Both the position numbers and the translations under genes were made by a program. A model generated the notes under the pieces. It did not search any database. It was not told the DNA's origin and saw only the letters and a program-made list of their open reading frames with translations. Below are positions 1 to 8,595 of a stretch of 64,000 nt of DNA, piece by piece; position 1 is the first letter of the stretch; each line of letters opens with the position of its first letter. Source of the DNA: Chitinophaga filiformis (GTDB lineage: Bacteria; Bacteroidota; Bacteroidia; Chitinophagales; Chitinophagaceae); the NCBI RefSeq assembly GCF_021646545.1, contig NZ_JAKIRP010000001.1:248001-312000 (forward strand). Direction: 5' to 3'.

Positions 1-333
1 CGCGGGGTGATATTGGAGACTTTCGGTAGCGGGAACACTAATACCCAGCCCTGGTTCATAGAAAGCCTTAAAAAGGCTATTGACAGGGGCGTAGTGATCG
101 TGGATATCACCCAATGTGACGGTGGTTCGGTAGAACTGGGTAAATATGAAACCAGCCAGCCCCTGCAGCAGATAGGGGTGATCAGCGGCCATGACATGAC
201 CTTCGAAGCAGCTATTACCAAGCTAATGTTCGTGCTGGGCCAAAATCTGGATCTTGAGGCTACCAAGGCAATGATCGAGGCGCCCCTGAGGGGAGAACTG
301 ACAACAAATGCCAATGACTGGGAAGTGATATAA
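1..333 (+). CDS. ansA: Type I L-asparaginase, C-terminal part (5' end outside window)
   Basis: The reading frame is open from the first base, so this is the 3' end of a longer gene. Type I asparaginases hydrolyse asparagine to aspartate and ammonia in the cytoplasm. The visible part matches the C-terminal domain: an ILETFGSGNTNT segment, then VIVDITQCDGGSVELGKYETS and a GVISGHDMTFEAAITKLMFVLG stretch typical of the cytoplasmic (AnsA) class. The catalytic N-terminal threonines lie outside the window. A tRNA gene follows after 66 bases, and its promoter begins just behind the stop codon. Family assignment rests on these motifs; the gene symbol is by family only. Confidence 0.85.
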   Translation, partial: RGVILETFGSGNTNTQPWFIESLKKAIDRGVVIVDITQCDGGSVELGKYETSQPLQQIGVISGHDMTFEAAITKLMFVLGQNLDLEATKAMIEAPLRGELTTNANDWEVI

Positions 334-338
334 ATTAA

Positions 339-370
339 TTTTGGTAATCCGGGGGAAAGAGATATCTTTG
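339..370 (+). promoter_or_regulatory. Bacteroidota-type promoter of tRNA-Ser
   Basis: A TTTTG element (339-343) and a perfect TAnnTTTG element, TATCTTTG (363-370), are separated by 19 bases. This is the spacing described for the primary sigma factor of Bacteroidota. The tRNA begins 29 bases downstream. Confidence 0.8.
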
Positions 371-399
371 CAACCCTGAATAAAAATTTCAATTCAACC

Positions 400-486
400 G
401 GAGAAGTGCAGGAGTGGTTGAACTGGCACGCCTGGAAAGTGTGTAAACTCGAAAGGGTTTCAAGGGTTCGAATCCCTTCTTCTCCG
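400..486 (+). tRNA. tRNA-Ser (anticodon GGA)
   Basis: The acceptor stem GGAGAAG (400-406) pairs with CTTCTCC (479-485), and G486 is the discriminator base. The anticodon stem CACGC/GTGTG encloses the loop CTGGAAA, giving anticodon GGA, which reads UCC and UCU serine codons. A long variable arm (AAACTC/GGGTTT) and a T arm (AAGGG, TTCGAAT, CCCTT) complete a class II tRNA. CCA is not encoded. Confidence 0.95.
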
Positions 487-491
487 CTAAG

Positions 492-529
492 AGGGACAAA
501 TCATCACAAGTATGATTTGTCCCTTTTTC
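492..529 (+). terminator. Rho-independent terminator after tRNA-Ser
   Basis: A perfect 13-base inverted repeat (AGGGACAAATCAT, 492-504, with its complement at 512-524) encloses a 7-base loop and is followed by a T run. It sits six bases after the tRNA. Confidence 0.85.
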
Positions 530-767
530 GTTTTCGGTCCAATTCCTTTGTAGTCGGGCACAATTTATACCACTAAACGGGATCCTATATTCCTGTTGTG
601 TTCTAAGTACAAAAGCAACCCCGCTAAGCAGATTTCCGCCTATCTCCCTTATTTGCTTTCCCTGATTTTTCAATTTGAGCTTCCTGTTCACGCCCTGTAT
701 TATCCAGCTCGACAATGAATTCGTCCACTTGGACAGATTGCTTATTTACCTGGCGCTTCCCTACGTC
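530..767. other. Gene-free stretch between tRNA-Ser and the next gene
   Basis: No convincing coding sequence is present on either strand. The minus-strand reading frame across this stretch runs through the tRNA and is an artefact. No copy of the tRNA 3' end, as expected for an integrated island, was seen close by. Confidence 0.4.
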
Positions 768-775
768 TAATTTTG
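768..775 (+). promoter_or_regulatory. Candidate -7 promoter element for the epoxide hydrolase-like gene
   Basis: TAATTTTG fits TAnnTTTG exactly and lies 46 bases before the start codon. A clear TTTG at the -33 position is lacking; TTTA lies near the right place. Confidence 0.4.
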
Positions 776-820
776 CTGCAACAATAGAAACCAAAGCTTA
801 AAATCTAAATTTAAAAAGCA

Positions 821-2110
821 ATGAAAACAAAAATTCATACCATTCTGCTAGCAGCAGCTTTCTCACTAAGTATTCCTGCAATTACTAACGCACAAACGAC
901 GGGTACAAAAACAGTAACATCAGCATCTGATATAAGTATCAGGCCTTTCAAGATCAACATTCCCCAGGCAAAACTCGATGGACTTAAAAGACGTATCGCT
1001 GAAACCCGCTTTCCGGATAAGGAAACAGTAAAAGATGAATCTCAGGGTATTCAACTGGCACAGTTAAAAGAACTCATTGACTATTGGGGAAATGGTTATG
1101 ACTGGAGAAAACTGGAAAACAAGTTAAATGCCTTACCTCAGTTTGTGACAAAAATTGATGGTTTAGACATCCAGTTCATCCATGTACGTTCAAAAGAACC
1201 CAATGCACTGCCTGTAATTCTGACCCACGGCTGGCCAGGATCTCCCCTGGAGTTCCTTGATGCCATAGGCCCTTTAACTGATCCGGTAAAATATGGTGGT
1301 AAAGCGGAAGATGCATTTGATGTAATAATACCTGCAATCCCGGGATATGGTTTTTCAGAAATACCCAAAGAAGTGGGCTGGAATCCCGACCGCGTTGCCA
1401 AAGCATGGGACGTTTTGGTAAAACGTCTTGGTTACACAAAATATGTTTCCGAAGGTGGCGACCATGGTTCAGTGATCTCCGACGCGTTGGCAAGACAAGC
1501 ACCTGCAGGACTTTTAGGTATACATCTTACAATGCCTGCAACAATTCCTGCTGAACTTGTAAAACCAATTAATGCAGGAGACCCTGCACCATCAGGACTT
1601 TCTGAATCCGAAACTAAGGCATATAATTCTTTAAGTACCTTCTTTGGTAGAAATGCGGCTTATGGCGGTATGATGGTGACCCGTCCACAAACTACCGGCT
1701 ATTTACTTTCCGATTCTCCAGGTGCATTAGCAGCATTCCTGTACGAAAAAATTGCAGAATGGACAGAGAGTGACTTAAAACCCGAAAAGGTAATCAGCCG
1801 GGACGCTATCCTTGATGATATCACGCTCTATTGGTTGACCAATACAGGGGCTTCCTCTTCCCGGTTCTATTGGGAAAACAATAACAATAATTTCAGTTCC
1901 GAACATCAGAAAACAAAGGACATAAAAGTTCCCGTAGCCATTTCTGTTTTTCCACATGAAATTTACCAGGCGCCTGAAAGCTGGTCAAAAAAAGCATATC
2001 CTTCGTTGTATTACTATCATAAAGCACCTAAAGGTGGACACTTTGCAGCATGGGAGCAGCCACAAATCTTTACTGAAGAACTTAGGGCTGCCTTCAGATC
2101 TCTGCGATAA
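821..2110 (+). CDS. Exported epoxide hydrolase-like alpha/beta hydrolase
   Basis: The 429-residue protein starts with a signal peptide ending near TNAQ (residue 25), so it is probably periplasmic. An epoxide hydrolase N-terminal domain follows (about 38-150), then the alpha/beta-hydrolase fold. The oxyanion motif HGWPGS lies at 136-141, the nucleophile-elbow motif GGDHGS gives Asp214 as nucleophile, and His407 in GGHFAAWEQP is the catalytic base. The usual residue after the nucleophile in this family is Trp (GGDWG); here it is His. Family members open epoxides to diols, as in juvenile hormone and microsomal epoxide hydrolases, but the substrate cannot be read from sequence. The gene stands alone and is followed by a terminator. 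Confidence 0.85.
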   Translation: MKTKIHTILLAAAFSLSIPAITNAQTTGTKTVTSASDISIRPFKINIPQAKLDGLKRRIAETRFPDKETVKDESQGIQLAQLKELIDYWGNGYDWRKLENKLNALPQFVTKIDGLDIQFIHVRSKEPNALPVILTHGWPGSPLEFLDAIGPLTDPVKYGGKAEDAFDVIIPAIPGYGFSEIPKEVGWNPDRVAKAWDVLVKRLGYTKYVSEGGDHGSVISDALARQAPAGLLGIHLTMPATIPAELVKPINAGDPAPSGLSESETKAYNSLSTFFGRNAAYGGMMVTRPQTTGYLLSDSPGALAAFLYEKIAEWTESDLKPEKVISRDAILDDITLYWLTNTGASSSRFYWENNNNNFSSEHQKTKDIKVPVAISVFPHEIYQAPESWSKKAYPSLYYYHKAPKGGHFAAWEQPQIFTEELRAAFRSLR

Positions 2111-2255
2111 GAAGTTGCAGAAGTTATTATTGCGGCATCCGAATAAACCTGGATACGGATAGAACAAATTCCGGATAGACTGTCAATAATATTAAGCTGA
2201 TTGGTCAAAAGATATGTCCTTCCATATCAGTAGTGAAACGAGATGGACTACCAGT

Positions 2256-2290
2256 AAAAAAGCCCTCAGAGATTCATCTGAAGGCTTTTT
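2256..2290 (+). terminator. Rho-independent terminator
   Basis: AAAAAGCC-CTCAGA, a six-base loop and TCTGAA-GGCTTTTT form a stem with a T tail, 146 bases after the epoxide hydrolase-like gene. The rest of 2111-2548 shows no supportable gene. Confidence 0.7.
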
Positions 2291-2548
2291 CTGTTATATA
2301 TCAGACTTCCTACATCTTAGCGAAAGTCTGCTTAATACTATCCATATTCTTCACGCTGTGAATGACAATACAAGATATCATCTAATTAATAAGATCTGTC
2401 CTCAAATTAACATTAAAGATCAATCTCAAATATCATGGAAGATATTCTTGCAAACAGCCATCAGATTTTACAAAACTTAATGCATGAATGCAAATAGGTA
2501 GCATATTTGCTATTGTACCATCCAGTTCAAATATAACGGTCTTTATTT

Positions 2549-3145
2549 TCATGATTTATTGATAGAGCGTACTGGTCGGCATGGATTGCCAAAGGCTACA
2601 CAATTTTTCGGTATAGATTTAGTAACAATACTGCCGGCACCGATGACCGAGTTTTCGCCAATAGTTACACCAGGTAATATGATCACTCCTCCTCCGATCC
2701 AGACATTATCCTCTATTTTAACCGGTAGTGCGAAAGTACGGAAATAGGGTGTTTTTCCATCATCTTTCCAGCCTTCTACCAATCTCTCCTGCATTTCTAC
2801 AGGGTGTGTGGCAGTATATATCTGTACATTAGATGCGATCAAAACATTGTTGCCTATTTCAATCTTATTACAATCTACAAACGTACAATTGATGTTAATA
2901 ATAACGTTATTGCCAATAGAGATATGCTTACCATAATCGCAGTAGAACGGAGTATCAATATTTACGTTATTTCCGATTTTATGAAACAGTTCTGACAATA
3001 TTTTCTTTCGGCTTAAAGCATCATAACTAGCCGTGGAATTGTATTCTCTGGTATACGCTCGTGCTTTATGTATAAGTGACTGAATTTCGGAATCAGAGGT
3101 ATTAAACAGCTGGCCAGCAAGGCATTTTTCTATTTCAGATTTCAT
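2549..3145 (-). CDS. Sugar O-acetyltransferase of the Maa/NodL/LacA family
   Basis: The 198-residue protein has the N-terminal Mac helical domain (about 1-55) followed by a left-handed parallel beta-helix of hexapeptide repeats. The family active-site region is visible as IYTATHPVEMQERL (catalytic His of the THP motif), then VKIEDNVWIGGGVIILPGVTIGENSVIGAGSIVTKSIP. Such enzymes transfer acetyl from acetyl-CoA to maltose, galactosides or related sugars in the cytoplasm. The gene lies 57 bases downstream of a Crp-like regulator on the same strand, and the two may be co-transcribed. The exact acceptor sugar is unknown. Confidence 0.9.
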   Translation of the reverse strand: MKSEIEKCLAGQLFNTSDSEIQSLIHKARAYTREYNSTASYDALSRKKILSELFHKIGNNVNIDTPFYCDYGKHISIGNNVIININCTFVDCNKIEIGNNVLIASNVQIYTATHPVEMQERLVEGWKDDGKTPYFRTFALPVKIEDNVWIGGGVIILPGVTIGENSVIGAGSIVTKSIPKNCVAFGNPCRPVRSINKS

Positions 3146-3202
3146 TTCAGGTATTTATAAACCAAAGGTAAAATCCATTTGATAGATATTTTTTAATCTA
3201 TC

Positions 3203-3787
3203 TTAAAATCGATTTTGTCCTCTCAAATTACTTAAATACTGCTGAGTAATGCCAAGAAACGACGCTATGTAACCTAGATTTACACGGTTTAAAAGAGTTG
3301 GGTTCTCTAAGCAAAATTTATCATAGCGTTCATTGGCTGTAAGATTCAATCTATCCAGTCGTAAGGTCTGCATTTTAAACAAGACGTCCTGATGGATTAC
3401 CCTGCCCCAGTTTGCAAATTCTATATCTGTTTCAAACAGCTTTTCCAGGGTTTCAATGCTGATTGCATATATAGTAGCATTCTCCAACACCTCCACAAAT
3501 TCATACGCAGGTTTCTTGTAATAAAACGATGTGGATGAAAAAGTAATATCCCCTTCACAACTGAACCAGTTAGTCACTTCCTTTCCATTTACAGATAGAT
3601 AAGTACGTGTACACCCCTTTTCAATGAAATAAACATAGTGGTCTTTAATACCAGGTCTTGTAAGCAAATGCCCCTTGGAATATTTACGTTCTTCCAAATT
3701 TGCTGCAAGAATGCCAAGAGAAGTATCTGAAACCCGATAGTAGCGCCTGATCCCCGCTACAATATTGCTTATTTTGCTTATATTCAA
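3203..3787 (-). CDS. Crp/Fnr-family transcriptional regulator
   Basis: The 194-residue protein has a cyclic-nucleotide-binding-like beta-barrel (about 20-130; landmarks GHLLTRPGIKDHYVYFIEKGCTRTYL and FVEVLENATIYAIS). A winged-helix segment at the C terminus reads LGYIASFLGITQQYLSNLRGQNRF. The residues that contact cAMP in E. coli Crp are not obvious, so the ligand is unknown. Many Bacteroidota regulators of this class sit beside the single gene they control, here the O-acetyltransferase, but that link is inferred from adjacency only. Confidence 0.85.
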   Translation of the reverse strand: MNISKISNIVAGIRRYYRVSDTSLGILAANLEERKYSKGHLLTRPGIKDHYVYFIEKGCTRTYLSVNGKEVTNWFSCEGDITFSSTSFYYKKPAYEFVEVLENATIYAISIETLEKLFETDIEFANWGRVIHQDVLFKMQTLRLDRLNLTANERYDKFCLENPTLLNRVNLGYIASFLGITQQYLSNLRGQNRF

Positions 3788-3834
3788 TATCGAAACTTTA
3801 TTCTAAAAATAGAAAGATTATCCCTTATAGCCAA

Positions 3835-3945
3835 TCAACCTGATGAGGTGCCTTGGCAACATACCAGTAATGGCTGGCTGCAGGTATCACATTTAATCAA
3901 TATCTTCAATACCCTTCCATAAGCCCGGTCGGGAATGCCTATCAG
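3835..3945 (-). pseudogene. Possible remnant of a recombinase zinc-ribbon segment
   Basis: A start-less frame on the minus strand reads IPDRAYGRVLKILIKCDTC followed by SQPLLVCCQGTSSG and a stop. The LIKCDTCSQPL pattern with a later CC resembles the zinc beta-ribbon of large serine recombinases. The fragment is only about 36 codons long and carries one and a half metal-binding pairs, so this is a weak call. It abuts the 3' end of the neighbouring AT-rich gene in a different frame. Confidence 0.2.
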
Positions 3946-4628
3946 GTGCAGTTTTTTAAATTTATGAACTCATCTCTTGTTATGGTGTAGATATTGTAGT
4001 CTGTAATTTGTATTTCAGAACATCCAATTATCTCAATTTCATTATCACTTTTTCTTAGAATTTTCGGTCTCACATGTTTGTAGATATATACACTGCCACT
4101 ATTATCAATTACTAAATAGTGGTAGTGTTCTGTAGAAGAAATTGAGTAATAACACTTCCCTGTAGTATCGTTATAGTGAAATGAATTTTCTATTTCTAAT
4201 AGCTCAAAAAAGTCGAAATTCTTATGGTTGAATTTACGATGAAGCCGTTTTACGCTTTTACCGTTCAAAAGTGTCCTTTTTCGGGAAGTCAACTTTAAGG
4301 TTTGTAAGTCAAATTGCTCAATTTCGTTTTTGGGAAATTTAATGAATTGAATCAGGTTGTTATATCCAGATACACTTATTGAACTAACCCCACCGTGCTC
4401 CTTATTTAAAACTTCAAATGTCAGATCGATTTTAATTGCCTTGTTCTTAGGATGAGTTGCGTCGTAAAGGCCACTTTCATGCTGCGACTTAATATTTATA
4501 CAGTCGAATTCACCCAAATTGTAAAATTCTATTTGATGAACAATGTTATTGTTGTTGAAATATACGTCATTATACTCTTCCTCTATTAAATCTAAAATTT
4601 TACTGTACAATCTTTCCTTCGTAATCAT
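3942..4628 (-). CDS. Hypothetical protein, AT-rich orphan
   Basis: The 228-residue protein is not recognised. It is soluble, without signal peptide or membrane segment, and rich in Asn, Ile, Lys and Tyr. It opens with an acidic helix (ILDLIEEEYNDVYF) and looks beta-rich in the second half (CYYSISSTEHYHYLVIDNSGSVYIYKHV). Its base composition is visibly more AT-rich than that of the housekeeping genes in the window, and it is flanked by short similar sequences and a possible recombinase remnant, which suggests recent transfer. The pattern could suit an immunity or defence-associated protein, but no partner toxin is present, so no function is proposed. Confidence 0.6.
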   Translation of the reverse strand: MITKERLYSKILDLIEEEYNDVYFNNNNIVHQIEFYNLGEFDCINIKSQHESGLYDATHPKNKAIKIDLTFEVLNKEHGGVSSISVSGYNNLIQFIKFPKNEIEQFDLQTLKLTSRKRTLLNGKSVKRLHRKFNHKNFDFFELLEIENSFHYNDTTGKCYYSISSTEHYHYLVIDNSGSVYIYKHVRPKILRKSDNEIEIIGCSEIQITDYNIYTITRDEFINLKNCT

Positions 4629-4882
4629 CTTGCATTTTTAGTTTTTTTGAGCACAAAATTCCACCTAAGGTCTGTGCATTGGAGATGTGGTGGCATTCCG
4701 TGTTTTCGTCTGACCACAGTCACTTGCATCTAAATATACTTGTCCAGGTCCTTATGCAAAAAATTTCAAACAAGAAGGTGCCTTGCAAAGCGTAATAAAA
4801 CGGTGCTGGCTATTCTTACAAGCAGTAAATTATATATATATATTAGATGTACCGCAAGTATTTTCTATAAAAAATCAAGAAT

Positions 4883-5620
4883 ATGAAAAAACAAATAAAT
4901 AATCCCTTCATCCTGGCACTTAAGGCGCACAACCTTACGGTTGAAATTCATCACCATTCGGCTTATCAAATTGTTTTATCGAACGACACGCCTTTTACTT
5001 CAACGATAAACGGCCAGTTGTTCGAACGTATTCATGGATTTTTGATCAAACCACAGGTGCCGCATTTTTGTATAGCTGAAAAAGGAAGTTTAAACGTCCT
5101 GAACATCGAACCTTACTCTAATGTGGGTTTAGAGCTTTTAAACAGATTTGGCCCAAATCAAGATCACATTGTTTTTCATTCTCCAACCGAAGCAAATATG
5201 TTTTTTCAAACCGGCAAAGACACCTTTGATATATATACAATTATAGATGCGCTGCTTCTAACGCTGCCGCCCGCCCGCTATGACGAAAGAGTAACAAAAA
5301 TAGTTGAGTATATAAAGGCTAATTATTTTCAGCAGGACATAACGCCACAAACATTTGCTGATATGGTGTTTCTTTCCCCTTCCCGCTTAGCTGCACTTTT
5401 CAAACAACAAACCGGTAGCAGCATATCCAAATATTTATTGTGGACAAGGCTTCGGCAAGTCACTTATCTTACACTCTCTGAAAAAGGCAGGAGTCTGACA
5501 GATATTGCATACGACACAGGCTTTTATGACCTGCCTCAACTGAACAAGTATATGTATCAGATGTTTGGTATGCCACCGAAAGCATTAAAACACAATAGTG
5601 ATCTGATACAAGTTTATTAG
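4883..5620 (+). CDS. AraC-family transcriptional regulator
   Basis: The 245-residue protein has a cupin-like N-terminal sensing half (HHHSAYQIVLS and a later PHFCIAEKGSLNVLNIEP strand region). The C-terminal part is a double helix-turn-helix of the AraC type from about residue 135, with TPQTFADMVFLSPSRLAALFKQQTGSSISKYL and the second helix pair ending LTDIAYDTGFYDLPQLNKYMYQMFGMPPKAL. The oxidoreductase gene begins 52 bases downstream on the same strand and is the likely target or operon partner. Confidence 0.9.
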   Translation: MKKQINNPFILALKAHNLTVEIHHHSAYQIVLSNDTPFTSTINGQLFERIHGFLIKPQVPHFCIAEKGSLNVLNIEPYSNVGLELLNRFGPNQDHIVFHSPTEANMFFQTGKDTFDIYTIIDALLLTLPPARYDERVTKIVEYIKANYFQQDITPQTFADMVFLSPSRLAALFKQQTGSSISKYLLWTRLRQVTYLTLSEKGRSLTDIAYDTGFYDLPQLNKYMYQMFGMPPKALKHNSDLIQVY

Positions 5621-5672
5621 GGCTATTGTTTTCAACTTTGTACTATCAAATTAAACAATTAAAAATAGTACA

Positions 5673-6620
5673 ATGAAAGCAATAGCATATCAAAAGTTTG
5701 GCAACACAGATGTTTTGCAAACGGTAGAAGAACCCAAACCCCTTATCCGGTCAAATGAGGTTTTGATAAAAGTAAAAGCTGTTTCTATCAATCCAATGGA
5801 TTGGAAGATCAGAAAAGGCGAAATGAAATTGATGTCCGGCTCAACCTTTCCCAGGCATACCGGAGTTGATTTTGCAGGTATTATTGAAGATGCAGGAACC
5901 CTTGTAAAGAATTTCAAAAAAGGAGATGAAGTTTTTGGCGTCGTAAAGAATAACATGAAAGACGGAGCATTGGCCGAGTATGTTGCCGTACCGGCCACAT
6001 ATATTTGGAAAAAACCGGCAGCGCTCAGTTTCGCTCAGGCTGCTTCTATTCCCATTGTTGGCGCCGCCGCTGTTACCGCATTAGAAAAAATGGGTAACAT
6101 AAATACAAACAGTCAGGTTCTGGTAAATGGCGCAACCGGTGGATTTGGCATGTTTTTACTACAATTATTAAAACAAAAAGGTGCAAACGTAACGGCTGTT
6201 GCCAACACAAAAGCACTGGATTCTGCCGAAAAATGGGGTGCAGATTCGGTAGTTGATTACACGAAACAAAATATACTCGCACAGCAGAAAACTTATGACA
6301 TTGTTATTGATTTGTCAGGCAAGATGGGTTATACAAATGCCAAACAAATCATGAAACCCAAATCGCTGTTCTTAAACCCTACACCCCGGCCCATTGAAAT
6401 TCCCACATCACTCTTCAAAAATTTATTTACCGGCAAAAAGCACATTGTAATCCTCTCGCAGGCGTCTTCAAAAAACGTAGACACACTGCTGAATGCAGTC
6501 AGCAACGGGTTACAAATTGAAGTAAACAAGGTTTTTCCATTTACCCAGTCCGTCGAAGCATACCGCTACGCCGAAGGCGGTGGCATTATTGGTAAAGTTG
6601 CCATTGAAATTAAATCATGA
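5673..6620 (+). CDS. NADPH:quinone oxidoreductase-like MDR dehydrogenase
   Basis: The 315-residue protein belongs to the zinc-independent medium-chain dehydrogenase/reductase group. The N-terminal GroES-like part holds VSINPMDWKIRKGEM and HTGVDFAGIIEDAG. The Rossmann part has the coenzyme-binding pattern VLVNGATGGFGMFLLQLLKQKGANVTAVAN (about 150-178), and the alanines typical of quinone oxidoreductases (QAASIPIVGAAAVTAL) precede it. Such enzymes reduce quinones or enones with NADPH. The gene follows an AraC regulator, an arrangement common for inducible electrophile-detoxification genes, and a hairpin terminator lies 45 bases after the stop. Confidence 0.88.
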   Translation: MKAIAYQKFGNTDVLQTVEEPKPLIRSNEVLIKVKAVSINPMDWKIRKGEMKLMSGSTFPRHTGVDFAGIIEDAGTLVKNFKKGDEVFGVVKNNMKDGALAEYVAVPATYIWKKPAALSFAQAASIPIVGAAAVTALEKMGNINTNSQVLVNGATGGFGMFLLQLLKQKGANVTAVANTKALDSAEKWGADSVVDYTKQNILAQQKTYDIVIDLSGKMGYTNAKQIMKPKSLFLNPTPRPIEIPTSLFKNLFTGKKHIVILSQASSKNVDTLLNAVSNGLQIEVNKVFPFTQSVEAYRYAEGGGIIGKVAIEIKS

Positions 6621-6664
6621 GTAAATTGGTTCAATAATTGTCGCCACGGCCTGCTAAATGTTAA

Positions 6665-6697
6665 AAGCCTTCAGATCTACCTGAAGGCTTCCTTGTT
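6665..6697 (+). terminator. Terminator after the quinone oxidoreductase-like gene
   Basis: A perfect 10-base inverted repeat (AAGCCTTCAG, 6665-6674; complement 6681-6690) with a six-base loop is followed by a weak T-rich tail. The stem closely resembles the terminator at 2256-2290. Confidence 0.6.
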
Positions 6698-6774
6698 TGA
6701 TATTTTCTTAAAAGCTTAGCACTTCTCCAAATTAAACTAACCACTATCCTGTCCCCTCATTGCGGTAGCATCGA

Positions 6775-7452
6775 CTATTTGAATTTAAGCTGGTGGTAAA
6801 CGCCGGTTTCTGCCAGTATTGTAAATATTGATTTAAACCACCTTTTTTCTTCTGTTGAGTAATAATTTAAAGAAATATCTACCGGAAGTTTATATGCATA
6901 TACAAAAAGAGTGTCTTTAATCCCCTGGTTTGTTCTGATTAATCGACCTCCTTTGGCAAATCGCTCACGCTCAGTCTGAAGTTCTTTTTCAAATTTATTT
7001 GAGGCCGTCGCTTTTTTCCAAAGATCAGGGTAAAGATATTCCTCGGGTATCGAATCGACTCTGAAATTTGCAGTAAACGAGAATTTATCCGTTCGTGAAT
7101 TGAGTGTGTTCTTTAGTTTGACCTCTTCAGAGGTTCTGTCTTTGTCAATTTTCGAGGGCGCTTTTTTACTAATACCTGACGAGGCATCCTCAAATTGCTC
7201 AAATAGCCAGCCTAAGAATTCATCCTTGTCTTCATCTCCATTGATTGTTGCAGTTAATCCAGATCTATTTATTGCGTAGATATGACGGTCTAAACTGTCA
7301 TAGAGGCGGTAATAAAAGTTACCTGGCGCATTGGGCTCTGCGATATAAATTAAAAAAGGCTCTTTGTATGAAGCATCGGTTCTTTTCTCTAGCGAAATAG
7401 AATTTGAGCAAGCAGAAAAGACCAGTAAAATAAACAAGAGAAATAGTTTCAT
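6775..7452 (-). CDS. Hypothetical lipoprotein
   Basis: The frame is open further upstream, but the start at 7452 gives MKLFLLFILLVFSACSNS, a clean lipoprotein signal peptide with lipobox FSAC, so this start is preferred (225 residues). The mature protein is hydrophilic and not recognised. It holds a beta-rich first part (FLIYIAEPNAPGNFYYRLYDSLDRHIYAINRSG) and a Lys/Glu-rich middle. It is probably anchored to a membrane facing the periplasm. It stands alone between convergent and parallel neighbours. Confidence 0.65.
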   Translation of the reverse strand: MKLFLLFILLVFSACSNSISLEKRTDASYKEPFLIYIAEPNAPGNFYYRLYDSLDRHIYAINRSGLTATINGDEDKDEFLGWLFEQFEDASSGISKKAPSKIDKDRTSEEVKLKNTLNSRTDKFSFTANFRVDSIPEEYLYPDLWKKATASNKFEKELQTERERFAKGGRLIRTNQGIKDTLFVYAYKLPVDISLNYYSTEEKRWFKSIFTILAETGVYHQLKFK

Positions 7453-7615
7453 GTTATGAAAAGTTATCGAAAGATACCATTTGAATGCCATCCTAAAACT
7501 GGCAACATTGCTTAAACCAATCATTTTTTGTTACGCAGAAGCCTTGTGCATATGCCTGATACTGTTGTTATATCAAACAAAAAGTGGTGGGAAAGTGTGC
7601 ATCCTCAAGCCCATA

Positions 7616-8074
7616 TCACGCCTTCATACTTTCATTTTCGATATTCATTTTAAGGTCAACAAGTCGCTTTTTTACATTCGTTCGCAAATTATGACCTATA
7701 CATTTTGTCAACATGCTAAATGGAAATCTAAGCGAAAATGAATATAAAAAAATAACTTCCGTCTTATCAACTGCAACTTTCTTAAATGTCCATGAGCCTA
7801 AGAATGATTTAAACATAAAAGGGCCTTCTGTCATTTTAATAGCTGTTACTTTAGGGCGGTTATATGTAATATATTCCGTCACCATCCCAAGTCCATTTTT
7901 GGCGACACAATAGGCCGCAACCCCTTTATCAGGTACTACAGCACCGTTAAGTAACTTAGCCGTTTTCAAAAATGTGTCCCATTCAAGTCGTCTATTGTAA
8001 TCCTGTGTAAAATCAAAAACGTGTTCTGAACTTCCATTAATAATAATGGACTCCGCGAATTTGACTGTTTCCAT
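7616..8074 (-). CDS. SRPBCC-fold protein (polyketide cyclase/dehydrase-like)
   Basis: The 152-residue protein shows the START/Bet v1-like pattern: an opening strand VKFAESIIINGSSEHVFDFTQDYNRRLEWDTFL, a middle beta-meander (GLGMVTEYITYNRPKVTAIKMTEGPFMFKSFLGSWTFKKV) and a long C-terminal helix. Members bind hydrophobic ligands. Its start codon overlaps the stop codon of the upstream gene by one base (TAATG), so the two are translationally coupled. Both genes encode the same fold, which suggests a functional pair. The ligand is unknown. Confidence 0.75.
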   Translation of the reverse strand: METVKFAESIIINGSSEHVFDFTQDYNRRLEWDTFLKTAKLLNGAVVPDKGVAAYCVAKNGLGMVTEYITYNRPKVTAIKMTEGPFMFKSFLGSWTFKKVAVDKTEVIFLYSFSLRFPFSMLTKCIGHNLRTNVKKRLVDLKMNIENESMKA

Positions 8075-8595
8075 TACTCTGAATTTTTCTTAATTGAAGT
8101 CAGTAAATAACGTTGAAATGCCTTTAAAATAAGTCTTGCCGGGATATTGAATAAAAAATAAAGTCGTTTATCCATACTATATGTTGTCGATAGTTTTAAG
8201 AATGTTGTGCGGCCTCTCGTTGTTAAATAATAAGCACCTGTCGGAATTTGGAAAACACCTTCAGCAAGGTCGAAGAAATATAAAACTTTAAATCCTTTCT
8301 CAGGATTGAATGAAAAAGAATATTCCGTCAAAGGTTTCCAAGTCAGTATCTCTTGAATGAACCTTTTACCATTGGCAAAATATGCAATTCGTTTGCCGCC
8401 TTGTCCATCAGAAATAATGTCCGCCCTTACTGGTTTTGGTATATCAAGAAGTTTGAAAATAGCCGGGTCTGAAAATTGTTCAATCTTTACATTGATGATG
8501 TTTTCCCAGATTATTTCTGGCCGACTATTAATTTCAATGGACGAGCCAAGCGTTTTGACGATATGTCTGTTTTTAGGTTTGACTACAATTGTCAT
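8074..8595 (-). CDS. SRPBCC-fold protein, first gene of a coupled pair
   Basis: The 173-residue protein has the SRPBCC pattern: LGSSIEINSRPEIIWENIINVKIEQFSDPAIFKLLDIPKPVRADII, then GGKRIAYFANGKRFIQEILTWKPLTEYSFSF, and a helical C terminus (LFNIPARLILKAFQRYLLTSIKK). It is the upstream member of a two-gene unit with another SRPBCC protein whose start overlaps its stop by one base. Only the fold can be assigned, not a reaction. Confidence 0.7.
   Translation of the reverse strand: MTIVVKPKNRHIVKTLGSSIEINSRPEIIWENIINVKIEQFSDPAIFKLLDIPKPVRADIISDGQGGKRIAYFANGKRFIQEILTWKPLTEYSFSFNPEKGFKVLYFFDLAEGVFQIPTGAYYLTTRGRTTFLKLSTTYSMDKRLYFLFNIPARLILKAFQRYLLTSIKKNSE

Noticed and set aside
389..715. Minus-strand open frame of 108 codons
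   Set aside because: It runs antisense through the tRNA-Ser gene and its terminator; the GFEPLKPFRVYTLSRRASSTTP stretch is the reversed tRNA.
2214..2480. Plus-strand frame of 88 codons
   Set aside because: It crosses a clear terminator hairpin and has no family pattern or promoter.
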